This document shows, piece by piece, positions 6,809-15,454 of a stretch of 64,000 nt of DNA. Within the stretch, counting starts at the first letter, position 1. Each line of letters begins with the position of its first letter. The stretch is from CAKSEI01 sp964403505 (lineage in GTDB: Bacteria > Bacillota > Clostridia > Oscillospirales > CAG-272). The stretch covers positions 10,669 to 74,668 of the forward strand of contig CAYOFP010000006.1 of NCBI GenBank assembly GCA_964403505.1. The letters run 5' to 3'. The notes beneath the pieces are model-generated. The model worked only from the letters and a program-made list of their open reading frames with translations, ran no database searches and had not been told where the DNA came from. The translations under genes were made by a program, and so were the position numbers.

Positions 6809-8446
6809 ATGGATAATAACTTCATACACGAATTTATTGAAGAGGACATGCGAAATGATCCGAATATGAAAATACACACACGTTTTCCGCCTGAGCCGAA
6901 CGGATATCTTCACATCGGTCATTGTAAAGCGCTTGTAATTGATTTTGCAACCGCCGAAAAATATAACGGCATTTGCAATCTGCGCATGGATGATACAAAT
7001 CCTGCGAAAGAAGATACCGAATACGTCGATGCCATTAAGGAAGATATCAGATGGCTTGGCTTTGATTGGGGTGACAGATTCTTTTACGGCTCTGACTACT
7101 TTGAAAAAGATTATGAATATGCGCTCGAGCTGATTAAAAACGGAGATGCATATGTGTGTGAGCTTACACAGGATCAGATGGACGAATATCGCGGCGATTT
7201 AACTCATCCTGCAATCTCTCCATATCGGGACAGGTCGATAGAAGAGAGTCTTGACCTTTTCGAGAGAATGAAAAACGGTGAATTCCCGGAAGGAAAGTAT
7301 ACATTACGTGCGAAGATCGATCTTTCAAGCGGAAATTTCTGGCTGCGTGATCCTGTAATATACAGGATCAAGCACATCGAACATCATCGTCAGGGCACAA
7401 AATGGTGCATATTCCCGATGTATGACTTTGCTCACCCGATACAGGATGCGCTCGAGGGGGTTACACACTCGCTTTGCTCTCTTGAATATGAGATCCACCG
7501 TCCCCTTTATAACTGGGTCATTGAACATGTCAGCGTGCCGTGTCATCCGAGACAGATAGAATTCGCCAGACTCAATATAACGCATACGGTTCTCTCAAAA
7601 AGATTTCTAAGATATCTTGTTGAGAACAATATCGTGGACGGATGGGACGACCCACGTATGCCGACGCTTTGCGGTTTACGCAGAAGAGGTTACACGGCTG
7701 ATTCTATTCTCGATTTTATTAATCGCGCCGGAGTTGCAAAGACCGATTCGATGATAGAGATTGAACTGCTCGAGCATTGCATTCGTGAAGAATTAAACGC
7801 TACTGCAAAGCGAAAAATCGCCGTTTTTGAGCCGATTAAAGTCGTGATCGACAATTACCCCGACGAAAAAGTCGAATACTTCGATATATCGAATAATCCT
7901 CTTGATGAGAACGCAGGCACACGTCCCCTTCCCTTCACTAAGAATATTTATATTGATGCCTCCGATTTTTCTGAGAATCCCCCGCCGAAGTTCTTCCGTC
8001 TCAAGCCGGATTCTGAGGTCAGGCTCATGGGTGCGTATATTATCAAATGTGGTGATATAATTAAGAATCCCGATGGCTCGATAAAGGAAATACACGCTAC
8101 GGCTGATATCGAGACGGGCAACGGTAATCCAACCGACAGAAAGGTAAAGGGTACGATCCATTGGCTTTCCTGTGACTATTGTGATGATATCGATGTGGTT
8201 CTTTACGATAAGATCTTCACCGAGTCTAATATGAACGCGATACCATCTGATGAATATATCGACTATCTGAATCCAGATTCGGCACGCAAGATACACGGAG
8301 CTAAAGTAGAAAAATCCGTTGATGACGAGCCAGCTGATGCAAAATTCCAATTTGTCAGATGCGGATATTTCACGAGAGACTCGAAAGATCCATCTGTTTT
8401 CATCAGGACGGTTACATTGAAGGACAGTTTTAAGCCGACCAATTAA
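6809..8446 (+). CDS. glnS: Glutamine--tRNA ligase
   Basis: 545 residues, normal for GlnRS. PPEPNGYLHIGH lies at 27-38 and the KMSKS-equivalent VLSKR at 261-265; the C-terminal half has the two beta-barrel anticodon-binding domains. It makes Gln-tRNA(Gln) directly. Many Firmicutes lack GlnRS and use the GatCAB transamidation route instead, so its presence suggests ancestral horizontal acquisition, as known for GlnRS in other clostridia. It starts 11 bases after gltX behind AAGGAG. Confidence 0.96.
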   Translation: MDNNFIHEFIEEDMRNDPNMKIHTRFPPEPNGYLHIGHCKALVIDFATAEKYNGICNLRMDDTNPAKEDTEYVDAIKEDIRWLGFDWGDRFFYGSDYFEKDYEYALELIKNGDAYVCELTQDQMDEYRGDLTHPAISPYRDRSIEESLDLFERMKNGEFPEGKYTLRAKIDLSSGNFWLRDPVIYRIKHIEHHRQGTKWCIFPMYDFAHPIQDALEGVTHSLCSLEYEIHRPLYNWVIEHVSVPCHPRQIEFARLNITHTVLSKRFLRYLVENNIVDGWDDPRMPTLCGLRRRGYTADSILDFINRAGVAKTDSMIEIELLEHCIREELNATAKRKIAVFEPIKVVIDNYPDEKVEYFDISNNPLDENAGTRPLPFTKNIYIDASDFSENPPPKFFRLKPDSEVRLMGAYIIKCGDIIKNPDGSIKEIHATADIETGNGNPTDRKVKGTIHWLSCDYCDDIDVVLYDKIFTESNMNAIPSDEYIDYLNPDSARKIHGAKVEKSVDDEPADAKFQFVRCGYFTRDSKDPSVFIRTVTLKDSFKPTN

Positions 8447-8475
8447 ACCCAGAAATTTAACATTGCACACAAAAT

Positions 8476-8515
8476 AAAAGATGGCAGCACTGATGTGTCG
8501 CCATCTTTTGTATTA
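8476..8515. terminator. Terminator between convergent glnS and the dockerin gene
   Basis: Perfect 10-bp arms AAAAGATGGC (8476-8485) and GCCATCTTTT (8500-8509) with a 14-base loop. A residues precede it and T residues follow it, so it may work in both directions. Confidence 0.8.
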
Positions 8516-8532
8516 TTTAGTTAAACTGTTGA

Positions 8533-11500
8533 TCAACCGAGCGTAGCACCTGGCCATTTGGCAACGTATCTTGAAAGGTCGGATACGTCATCGCCATTGA
8601 TTTCTCCGTCGCCGTTTATATCAGCCGCAACAGCAGATTCAAGAATTGCACCCGGCCATTTAGCAACGTATCTTGAAAGATCAGATACATCATCACCGTT
8701 TATTTCTCCGTCGCAGTTTACATCGCCGACTGTGCATTCGGGTGTATTATATACGGCATGTACATCCATCGAGTCGATAAACTGAGTGACTTCATTACCG
8801 TCTGCATCAGCCCAATATGCGAAGTTCTCGCTAAGATCCTTGCCGTTATACATACTTGCTACGCTGGGGACGTATTTTGAGCTATATGAATTCCGGCTTT
8901 CCTCTATCTTGTTTGTGTAAAGCCATGAACCGTCGGCATCATAGAAGCGTATTTCAGGTGCGAACAGACCATCCATATACATTACCGTAAAGGTGGCGTT
9001 TCCGCTTTCATCATCCGACTTGCCGCCGCGAGTGGAATGTGGATCGTTGAAGATAAGGGAGTTGATCTTATCGATACCGCACCATGTGAGCAGTGACACG
9101 GAAATATTAACATAGTAGTAACCGTCGGTATATATAGAATCAATTAAAGGAAGAGTCTTATTATAGTTGCCTGAGTTGTTTGAATCTATATTATTGTTAC
9201 CACCGTTAATAAATGTTCTCGGTCCTGCGAGAGATACCGGATTATCTTCGCTTGAGCCTTCTATTTTAATCAGCAGGGATATCCATGTGCTGGTCGTTTC
9301 GTATGAGCCTTTTTCTTCACCGAAAAGAACGACCTTCTCTGTTATCTTTCCTGAAGCGGTGTATTCGGTGGCGATAGAAGATGTATTGACCGATGTAAGA
9401 GCATACTGCGCAGTCACGACCGTATCTTCATTTATTTCAGATGTCGATATATCCCAAGATGTAAAGTGATACCAGTTATCTTCATCTGCTTTGCCGTCAA
9501 GCAGACCTTTCTGAGTGACAGATGTGCCATCGCCGGCGGCAACATAATTTATCGCGATCAACGAACCGTCGATATCCATCCACTTGACCTGATACCATGT
9601 TGTGACGGGAATATTATCGACCAAAGCATAGACCTTCATATCTCCCTGAATGTTGGTCAGATCAACATCCAAGCCATTGACATCTACCCACTTTACAAAC
9701 TTGTGATAATAGCAGTCGCCGGCATCATAAGCGTCGGTGGCATATGTGGGGATGCCGTTATATACAGCATTCTGACTTTTTACGACCTTTTCCGTATAGA
9801 ATATTTTTTCTGTTCCGTCTTCTTCAACAGCGCTGATATATTTAACGGTGAATTCAACATTCTGATGCTCGAATATAGCATAAAATTTCACATCGCTGTT
9901 TACGACAACCGTCTCGATATTGACGATATTCTCACCGTCGAGCGACCAACCCATGAAGATAAATTTACCGGTTGCATCGTCTTCTTTTTCGGGAGCAACA
10001 GGAGCTTCAACGGTCGAATTGGGAAGAACGTCCTCTATTGTACAATAAACTGTATCATCGCACATAAATGTCGCTGTATACTTCTCTGTTATTTCAACAG
10101 GCTCATACTCAGCATGAACGCTCATGACCTCGTATACAGGCTTGTCGGATACATCGTTTCCTTTTTCATCATACCAACCGATGAAGTTATAGGAGTAGGA
10201 TGAGTCGGATGCCTTTATGGGATTTTCAAGTCCCGTGCTTTCCCTGAAAATATCACTGACGCTGACGAGCTCGCCCTTTCCGGCGTCACCGGACATGTTA
10301 TCTTTTCTGCCGGTATAGTCCGTATATTTCTTTGTATATGAGCCTATCAGTTCGCCGTTGGAATAATAGGATACCACGGGAGAGAGATTATCTGCTACGA
10401 TAGCGAGCATGGTAAATCTCGCATTTTCATTCGTATTAACAGCATCGCGGAGTTTATTTCCAGTCGTTCCGAATATATTAAAGGTTTTAATGCCGTAAAG
10501 CTGCCTATTGTCCATATTATCTTTGTTGACATACATATAATAGTAGCCGTCTTTTTCGATCGTCAGGTATGTCGCCGTCTTGTTCTGCGACTGTCCGCAG
10601 TTCAGCGTCCACTGGTCCCATCCGCCGACATCTGCGTTGTAATTGAATTTATCTGCGATGATCGGAGTCTCAACGCCCTCAACTTTGAAGACAAAGGTTG
10701 CACCGTCTTTCGCTCCGCCGAAGGATACGTTTCCGTTCCAAAGTGTCTGTGCCTTGGGAGCAGTGCCCTCCTCGGCTGAATTAATCCTGACACTTTCAGG
10801 ATATGAGAAGAAGCTTCCCTCCTGATGAAGTGAATCGATGTGGATAAGAATATCCACGGATTTTGCCGGAACATTCGAGCCGACATTTGCCGTACCCGAA
10901 GCGGAGATAGAATAGTCTCCCGTAACAACGTATCCGGCGATATCAAATAATACCTTTGCACTGCCTGCATCTGCGGTCAGAAGCGCACCATTTGTGGTTT
11001 CTTCGAGCGCTGTTCCGTTGGCAAGGCGCGGATTTGTAAATACCGCCTTATCATATGTAAGCGCAAGGTTCATGGAGCTTACATTTTCGGCGTTTACCGT
11101 AACATCAACGGCATAACCGTTTGTATTCTCGACCGTGTTATCCCCGGCTATTGTTATCGGCAAAGCTTCTGAATATTGAGGATAAATTGAACTCTGCCCC
11201 AAAACGTATTCGATTTTATTGCCATTTGCATCAGCATAAGACGAAACAAATTGTGTACCGTCAGAGCCGATCATGTCGCCGAACAGGCTGAAGCCGGTAT
11301 CGACTTTTGTTATTTTGGAGTCGCTCCAGACAGTCTTTGTAGCCTTCGCATCGACGCTTACGGTGGTCATTTTCATGCCAAGCATTTTGTTATCAGCAGA
11401 ATATGCTGCAACAATTCGAGGTGTGATATTGCCCTCGACGATGCCTACAAGAGATACTGTAATATCGTCAGAAACGGTATAATCACCGTTGCCGTAGCCG

Positions 11501-12360
11501 TTCTGGAAGGGTTTGAATTCCTCGACCTTTGTGACTCCTGCAGCCGAGCTGAAATAATGAGCGTTCCAGAAAGCTGTATCGCCACTGAGATCGGAAAACG
11601 GTACATACCATGCATATACGCCGTCTTCAGTGAGGGTTTTAGGAGTGCCTGCATAGCCATTCCACATGTAGCTATTAAAGTTATTGATATTACCCGGAAT
11701 GGCAACCTTTACCTCTTCGCCGTCCTCGTTGGTTTCGGTTTTCTCGGAAACTAATGTGTGATAAATCGAAATTCTGTTTTTGGCGTAAGTGACACTCTCG
11801 CCTGCGGGTATTCCCTCGAATTTGAGAAGAAATGTAAGGCCGCCTTTGTCGTCAGTCCGGAAGGTATATCCGTCCTCAGGCAAAAGGTTTTTCGCTGTTC
11901 CGAAGGTAGTCGATATCGGCTCGTCGTATATTACGCCCGCATATTTAATATCCTCGCCGCCGACCGGATAAACCGATGGGTTTTGATTCCAACCTGACGG
12001 ATTATCGAGAATATACAGACTGTTCAGCTTGAGACCCGACAAATTGCCCGTCTGCTCTGCACCGCCGCCGTTCTTTTTCTTTGTGTCGAAGATATAGTTG
12101 CATCCACCGCTGCCGAGCTTTCCGTCGGTATCGGCATAGCACCATATATCATCTACTACATGCTCGAGGGCATATCCGGGCCAGCTTGAATTGGTGGCGT
12201 CTCCACCCCATACATGCAGATACACGTCGCCCCATCCGCGTGTGTTCTTGAAATAAATTTTGTTGACACTTGGCGTGTCTTCAGCGCTCACACCGATCGC
12301 AAAGGTACACATTGTAGCGATCATCGCAATTGCCAAAATGAATGACAAAATTCTTTTCAT
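8533..12360 (-). CDS. Secreted multidomain dockerin protein with starch-binding-type module
   Basis: 1275 residues. A signal peptide spans 1-26 (cleavage near VSAED). Residues about 33-135 look like a CBM26-type starch-binding module (KIYFKNTRGWGDVYLHVWGG, WPG, CNYIFD). Residues about 402-507 resemble a cohesin-like beta sandwich. Four InlB-B/Flg_new-type repeats lie at about 720-990. A type I dockerin ends the protein: two nearly identical calcium loops, DVNCDGEINGDD and DINGDGEINGDD, each followed by VSDLSRYVAKWPGA. A module of about 130-150 residues recurs three times (about 173-330, 554-675, 1025-1150). I see no glycosidase domain. It is probably a non-catalytic, carbohydrate-binding part of a cellulosome- or amylosome-like complex; its cohesin partner is not in the window. 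RBS AGGAGG. Confidence 0.85.
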   Translation of the reverse strand: MKRILSFILAIAMIATMCTFAIGVSAEDTPSVNKIYFKNTRGWGDVYLHVWGGDATNSSWPGYALEHVVDDIWCYADTDGKLGSGGCNYIFDTKKKNGGGAEQTGNLSGLKLNSLYILDNPSGWNQNPSVYPVGGEDIKYAGVIYDEPISTTFGTAKNLLPEDGYTFRTDDKGGLTFLLKFEGIPAGESVTYAKNRISIYHTLVSEKTETNEDGEEVKVAIPGNINNFNSYMWNGYAGTPKTLTEDGVYAWYVPFSDLSGDTAFWNAHYFSSAAGVTKVEEFKPFQNGYGNGDYTVSDDITVSLVGIVEGNITPRIVAAYSADNKMLGMKMTTVSVDAKATKTVWSDSKITKVDTGFSLFGDMIGSDGTQFVSSYADANGNKIEYVLGQSSIYPQYSEALPITIAGDNTVENTNGYAVDVTVNAENVSSMNLALTYDKAVFTNPRLANGTALEETTNGALLTADAGSAKVLFDIAGYVVTGDYSISASGTANVGSNVPAKSVDILIHIDSLHQEGSFFSYPESVRINSAEEGTAPKAQTLWNGNVSFGGAKDGATFVFKVEGVETPIIADKFNYNADVGGWDQWTLNCGQSQNKTATYLTIEKDGYYYMYVNKDNMDNRQLYGIKTFNIFGTTGNKLRDAVNTNENARFTMLAIVADNLSPVVSYYSNGELIGSYTKKYTDYTGRKDNMSGDAGKGELVSVSDIFRESTGLENPIKASDSSYSYNFIGWYDEKGNDVSDKPVYEVMSVHAEYEPVEITEKYTATFMCDDTVYCTIEDVLPNSTVEAPVAPEKEDDATGKFIFMGWSLDGENIVNIETVVVNSDVKFYAIFEHQNVEFTVKYISAVEEDGTEKIFYTEKVVKSQNAVYNGIPTYATDAYDAGDCYYHKFVKWVDVNGLDVDLTNIQGDMKVYALVDNIPVTTWYQVKWMDIDGSLIAINYVAAGDGTSVTQKGLLDGKADEDNWYHFTSWDISTSEINEDTVVTAQYALTSVNTSSIATEYTASGKITEKVVLFGEEKGSYETTSTWISLLIKIEGSSEDNPVSLAGPRTFINGGNNNIDSNNSGNYNKTLPLIDSIYTDGYYYVNISVSLLTWCGIDKINSLIFNDPHSTRGGKSDDESGNATFTVMYMDGLFAPEIRFYDADGSWLYTNKIEESRNSYSSKYVPSVASMYNGKDLSENFAYWADADGNEVTQFIDSMDVHAVYNTPECTVGDVNCDGEINGDDVSDLSRYVAKWPGAILESAVAADINGDGEINGDDVSDLSRYVAKWPGATLG

Positions 12361-12378
12361 GTTTTTCCTCCTGTATTA

Positions 12379-12435
12379 TTGACAACTGTCAATTTTATTT
12401 AACTTTATTTTAACCCCTGCGATAAAAAAATGCAA
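12379..12435 (-). promoter_or_regulatory. Promoter and palindrome upstream of the dockerin gene
   Basis: On the minus strand TTGCAT (12435-12430), a 17-base spacer and TAAAAT (12412-12407). Downstream, in the untranslated leader, a perfect inverted repeat TTGACA-GT-TGTCAA (12392-12379) sits just before the ribosome site and could bind a regulator. Confidence 0.6.
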
Positions 12436-12574
12436 CAAGTTACAGAAGATACAAAAATATTGATAAAATATTTGTCTGTCTGGTTAAAAAAATGACGAAA
12501 TCATCTATTTTGTTTGGTGATTATTACTTATTACTTGTAATACTTTCATTTAATTGAATGAATTATAGTGAAAT

Positions 12575-12605
12575 GTTACAAAAAAGAGCCCGAATGGGCT
12601 CTTTT
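12575..12605 (-). terminator. Terminator of the cysteine-rich gene
   Basis: 10-bp arms AAAAGAGCCC (12582-12591) and GGGCTCTTTT (12596-12605) around GAAT; on the minus strand it runs into a T run. It ends the gene whose stop is at 12621. The remaining 12413-12574 stretch holds the dockerin -35 region and nothing else I recognise. Confidence 0.9.
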
Positions 12606-12620
12606 AATATTATTACTTCC

Positions 12621-13421
12621 TTATTTCTTCTTTGAAAACGATGGCGGATAGAATTCGTTGACAGGAAAGGACATCCTGCTAAATACCGAGCACGGATTGG
12701 AATCGCAGTTATCTACGCATTGCTTGTCGGGCACGGAGTATTCAGATGCTTGTATCAGATACTGCGCAGGACGTTCTATTCTGATTACGGAAAAGAATCC
12801 AAGAGTGACATAAAGCACCCTTTCGCTCTTATGTCCCGACAGACCACCTGTAATGCACGAAAGAACCGGAACGGGTATTTCATCATGCGTACAGAAACAG
12901 CAACAGTCCGACGAGTGTTCTTTAATAACACATGAGAGTGCAACAGGGTCAACGGCCTCGACAACGACCGTAGGGTCGTTTGTTGAGTATTTTCCGCTGC
13001 CGCATCTACCGCAAAACGGCGTGTCTATACCGCTCTTGAATATTTTTACGTTACCTTCGCTGCCATAGAGGACAACTTTCTTTTCACATACTGCTATACC
13101 TTCGACTTCCTGGCTCTTTCCTGCGCAAATGCAGCACTCGACTACAACCTTGACATAAAATCTTACAGTGATCTGATAGAATCCTCTGTTGAACTGAACG
13201 TTTTCAGTATATATATCTGTGTGTATCAATTCAGCGCACTTAACACGCACGCCGGTCGCATTATTTATTATCTCCTCGCCGAAGTCTGTCAAAAAGACCT
13301 CAACATTTTCAAAACAGTCTTTATCTCTACAGCTGTCAAGGATTCTGTTGCAATCGACGCATACGACTTCCTTGCATTGCAGAGATGATGGCATACCGAT
13401 ATTATTTCTACTGTCGGCCAT
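12621..13421 (-). CDS. Conserved cysteine-rich protein, function unknown
   Basis: 266 residues with about two dozen cysteines, many in short patterns: CVDCNRILDSCRDKDC near the start, VECCICAG in the middle, FCGRCGSG, DCCCFC and CVDNCDSNPC toward the end. It has no signal peptide and no membrane helix. I recognise the N-terminal block (DSCRDKDC ... CAELI ... FNRGFYQITVRFY) as a conserved clostridial family without an assigned function. The cysteine content would suit a metal-binding or disulfide-cross-linked structural protein; a spore-coat role is possible but inferred only from composition and host. Single gene with RBS GGAGG and its own terminator. Confidence 0.8.
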   Translation of the reverse strand: MADSRNNIGMPSSLQCKEVVCVDCNRILDSCRDKDCFENVEVFLTDFGEEIINNATGVRVKCAELIHTDIYTENVQFNRGFYQITVRFYVKVVVECCICAGKSQEVEGIAVCEKKVVLYGSEGNVKIFKSGIDTPFCGRCGSGKYSTNDPTVVVEAVDPVALSCVIKEHSSDCCCFCTHDEIPVPVLSCITGGLSGHKSERVLYVTLGFFSVIRIERPAQYLIQASEYSVPDKQCVDNCDSNPCSVFSRMSFPVNEFYPPSFSKKK

Positions 13422-13500
13422 TTAATTTCCTCCATTTACTTTTTTCCGTTCCATTTACATATTATGCAGTGCAACAAAAAATGACCGTGGCGGTATAAAC

Positions 13501-13527
13501 AAAGGACTGCGTTTTTCGCAGTCCTTT
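13501..13527 (-). terminator. Terminator after the small P-loop gene
   Basis: 11-bp perfect arms AAAGGACTGCG (13501-13511) and CGCAGTCCTTT (13517-13527) around TTTTT, placed 23 bases beyond the stop of the minus-strand gene. Confidence 0.85.
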
Positions 13528-13549
13528 TGTGTTACTTATTACGATTGAA

Positions 13550-13960
13550 TTACTTTACATACTGGAGCAAGCTCTCAGGTAACTCTTCCTTTGCGATAGA
13601 AGAAGTCATGGTAATATTCAATTCCTGAGCTTCTGCAAATATTGCAAGCTTTCTTACGAAATGACCAAATTCCTCAACATCATTTTTGCAGATCTTAAGG
13701 CATGAATCGATAAATATATCCTTGGCGTCATGATCGCCTGCGCACAGACCCGCAATAAAACCAAAGAGATAATGTGCATCGCTTATCATGTATTCGTCAG
13801 TATCGACGAGTCTCGCCATATATTTTATCTCATGTCTGAGCTTTGTTCCCTTTTCAAGGCAAACGACAGAGCCTTTGGAAGACTCAACAGTAGTATTCAC
13901 AAGATCGATAAGTGTTTTTGTTTTTCCGGTGCCTTTTACACCAACAATAAGATTAATCAT
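13550..13960 (-). CDS. Small P-loop ATP-binding protein, function unknown
   Basis: 136 residues. The Walker A motif GVKGTGKT is at 7-14; further conserved-looking blocks are CLEKGTKLRHEIKYMARLVDT and a C-terminal TMTSSIAKEELPESL. It lacks the extra domains of known P-loop enzymes, so it is a minimal nucleoside-triphosphate-binding protein. Similar clostridial proteins are annotated only as ATP-binding or, loosely, PilT-like. It stands alone between its own terminator and pgi, which also reads on the minus strand. Confidence 0.85.
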   Translation of the reverse strand: MINLIVGVKGTGKTKTLIDLVNTTVESSKGSVVCLEKGTKLRHEIKYMARLVDTDEYMISDAHYLFGFIAGLCAGDHDAKDIFIDSCLKICKNDVEEFGHFVRKLAIFAEAQELNITMTSSIAKEELPESLLQYVK

Positions 13961-14046
13961 ATTGTATCCTCCGAAATAGCATTGATTTCTCTATAACAAT
14001 TATACAATATAACAAGACATATTGCAATAGATTTTAGAAAAAACGC

Positions 14047-15387
14047 TTATTTATTAATTCTTTTTTCTAATTCCTTCTTTTTATCTTCGTAGCCGGGTTT
14101 GCCGAGAAGTGCATACATATTGGCCTTATACTCCTCAACACCGGGCTGATCGAAAGGATTTACACCCAGGGTATATCCCGAGACAGCACATGCAAGCTCG
14201 AAGAAATATACTGCGTAACCGAAGTCATATTCACTTCTTGAATCGAGTTCGAGCACCATGTTAGGCACATCTCCGTCTGTGTGAGCGACAACGGTTGCCT
14301 TGAATGCACTATCGCACACATAGTTCATACCCTTATCGGCGATAAAGTTAAGCCCGTCAGAATTCGCTTCATCATAAGGAATAATAACATCACATTTTGG
14401 CTCGACCACCTTTATGACTGTCTCGAAAATATTTCTCTTTCCTTGCTGAATTATCTGACCGAGAGAGTGAAGATCAGTCGAAAAAGTTACAGATGCAGGG
14501 AAAATTCCCTTACCGTCTTTTCCTTCGCTTTCGCCGTAGAGCTGTTTCCACCATTCTGCAAACATAGCAAGGGACGGCTCGTAAGTTGCGAGGATCTCAA
14601 CATCCTTACCTTTACGATTAAGGATATTTCTGATCGCAGCGTATTTATAAGCATCATTATTGTCGAAATTTACATCGCTGTATGTAGCACGAGCATCTGC
14701 CGCACCACGCATCATATCATCAATATCTAGTCCTGCAACAGCGATAGGGAGAAGGCCAACAGCAGTAAGAACAGAATATCTTCCGCCGACGTCATCAGGA
14801 ACAACAAATGTTTGATAACCCTTATTGTCCGAAAGTTCTTTGAGCTTCCCCTTCGCTTTATCAGTCGTGACAAAAATCCTCTTTTGTGCGCCTTCCTCAC
14901 CGTATTTCTTTTCGAGAAGTTGCCTGAATATTCTGAAAGCGATCGCAGGCTCTGTAGTCGTGCCGGATTTTGATATTACATTTACACAAACATCTTTTCC
15001 CTCGCAAATTTCGATAAGCTCGCTCATAGCGGCAGCGGATATGCTGTTACCAGTGAAATAAATATCAGGCGTATCCTTTTTTATTGCATTATAATTTGAA
15101 CTCTTTACAAATTCAATAGCGGCACGGGCTCCGAGATAAGAACCGCCGATACCGATGACTACAAACACATCACAATTCTTCTTTATATCTTCGGCAGCAC
15201 TCTTGATACGGGTAAACTCATCTTTGTCATAATTTACGGGAAGGTCTACCCATCCGAGAAAATCGCTCCCCTTTCCGTTTCTGTTTTTCAATGTTTCAAC
15301 AGCATTTGCGATATCGTTTTTGATTTCAGATAAATTATTTTCGCAAATAAACTGCTTTACAAAACTGTCATTAAGCTTTATCGGCAT
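14047..15387 (-). CDS. pgi: Glucose-6-phosphate isomerase
   Basis: 446 residues, the usual Gram-positive length. VVIGIGGSYLGARAA (about 76-90), NVISKSGTTTEPAIAFR, DVGGRYSVLTAVGLLPIA and SLGQIIQQGKRNIFETV are classic PGI blocks carrying the phosphate site and catalytic residues. It interconverts glucose-6-phosphate and fructose-6-phosphate in glycolysis. It is preceded by its own promoter and a GGAGG ribosome site. Confidence 0.97.
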   Translation of the reverse strand: MPIKLNDSFVKQFICENNLSEIKNDIANAVETLKNRNGKGSDFLGWVDLPVNYDKDEFTRIKSAAEDIKKNCDVFVVIGIGGSYLGARAAIEFVKSSNYNAIKKDTPDIYFTGNSISAAAMSELIEICEGKDVCVNVISKSGTTTEPAIAFRIFRQLLEKKYGEEGAQKRIFVTTDKAKGKLKELSDNKGYQTFVVPDDVGGRYSVLTAVGLLPIAVAGLDIDDMMRGAADARATYSDVNFDNNDAYKYAAIRNILNRKGKDVEILATYEPSLAMFAEWWKQLYGESEGKDGKGIFPASVTFSTDLHSLGQIIQQGKRNIFETVIKVVEPKCDVIIPYDEANSDGLNFIADKGMNYVCDSAFKATVVAHTDGDVPNMVLELDSRSEYDFGYAVYFFELACAVSGYTLGVNPFDQPGVEEYKANMYALLGKPGYEDKKKELEKRINK

Positions 15388-15419
15388 TTATGTGTCCTCC
15401 ATGTTTGTTTTTCATATAT

Positions 15420-15448
15420 ATTTTATATCAAAAAACACATAAATGCAA
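15420..15448 (-). promoter_or_regulatory. Promoter of pgi
   Basis: On the minus strand TTGCAT (15448-15443), a 17-base spacer, TAAAAT (15425-15420). The hexamers and spacing equal those before the dockerin gene. Confidence 0.6.
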
Positions 15449-15454
15449 GATAAT

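Noticed and set aside
8540..8720. Near-identical repeat pair as a possible CRISPR or insertion-element repeat
   Set aside because: The two copies encode the two calcium-binding halves of the dockerin in the same frame, so this is a coding duplication.
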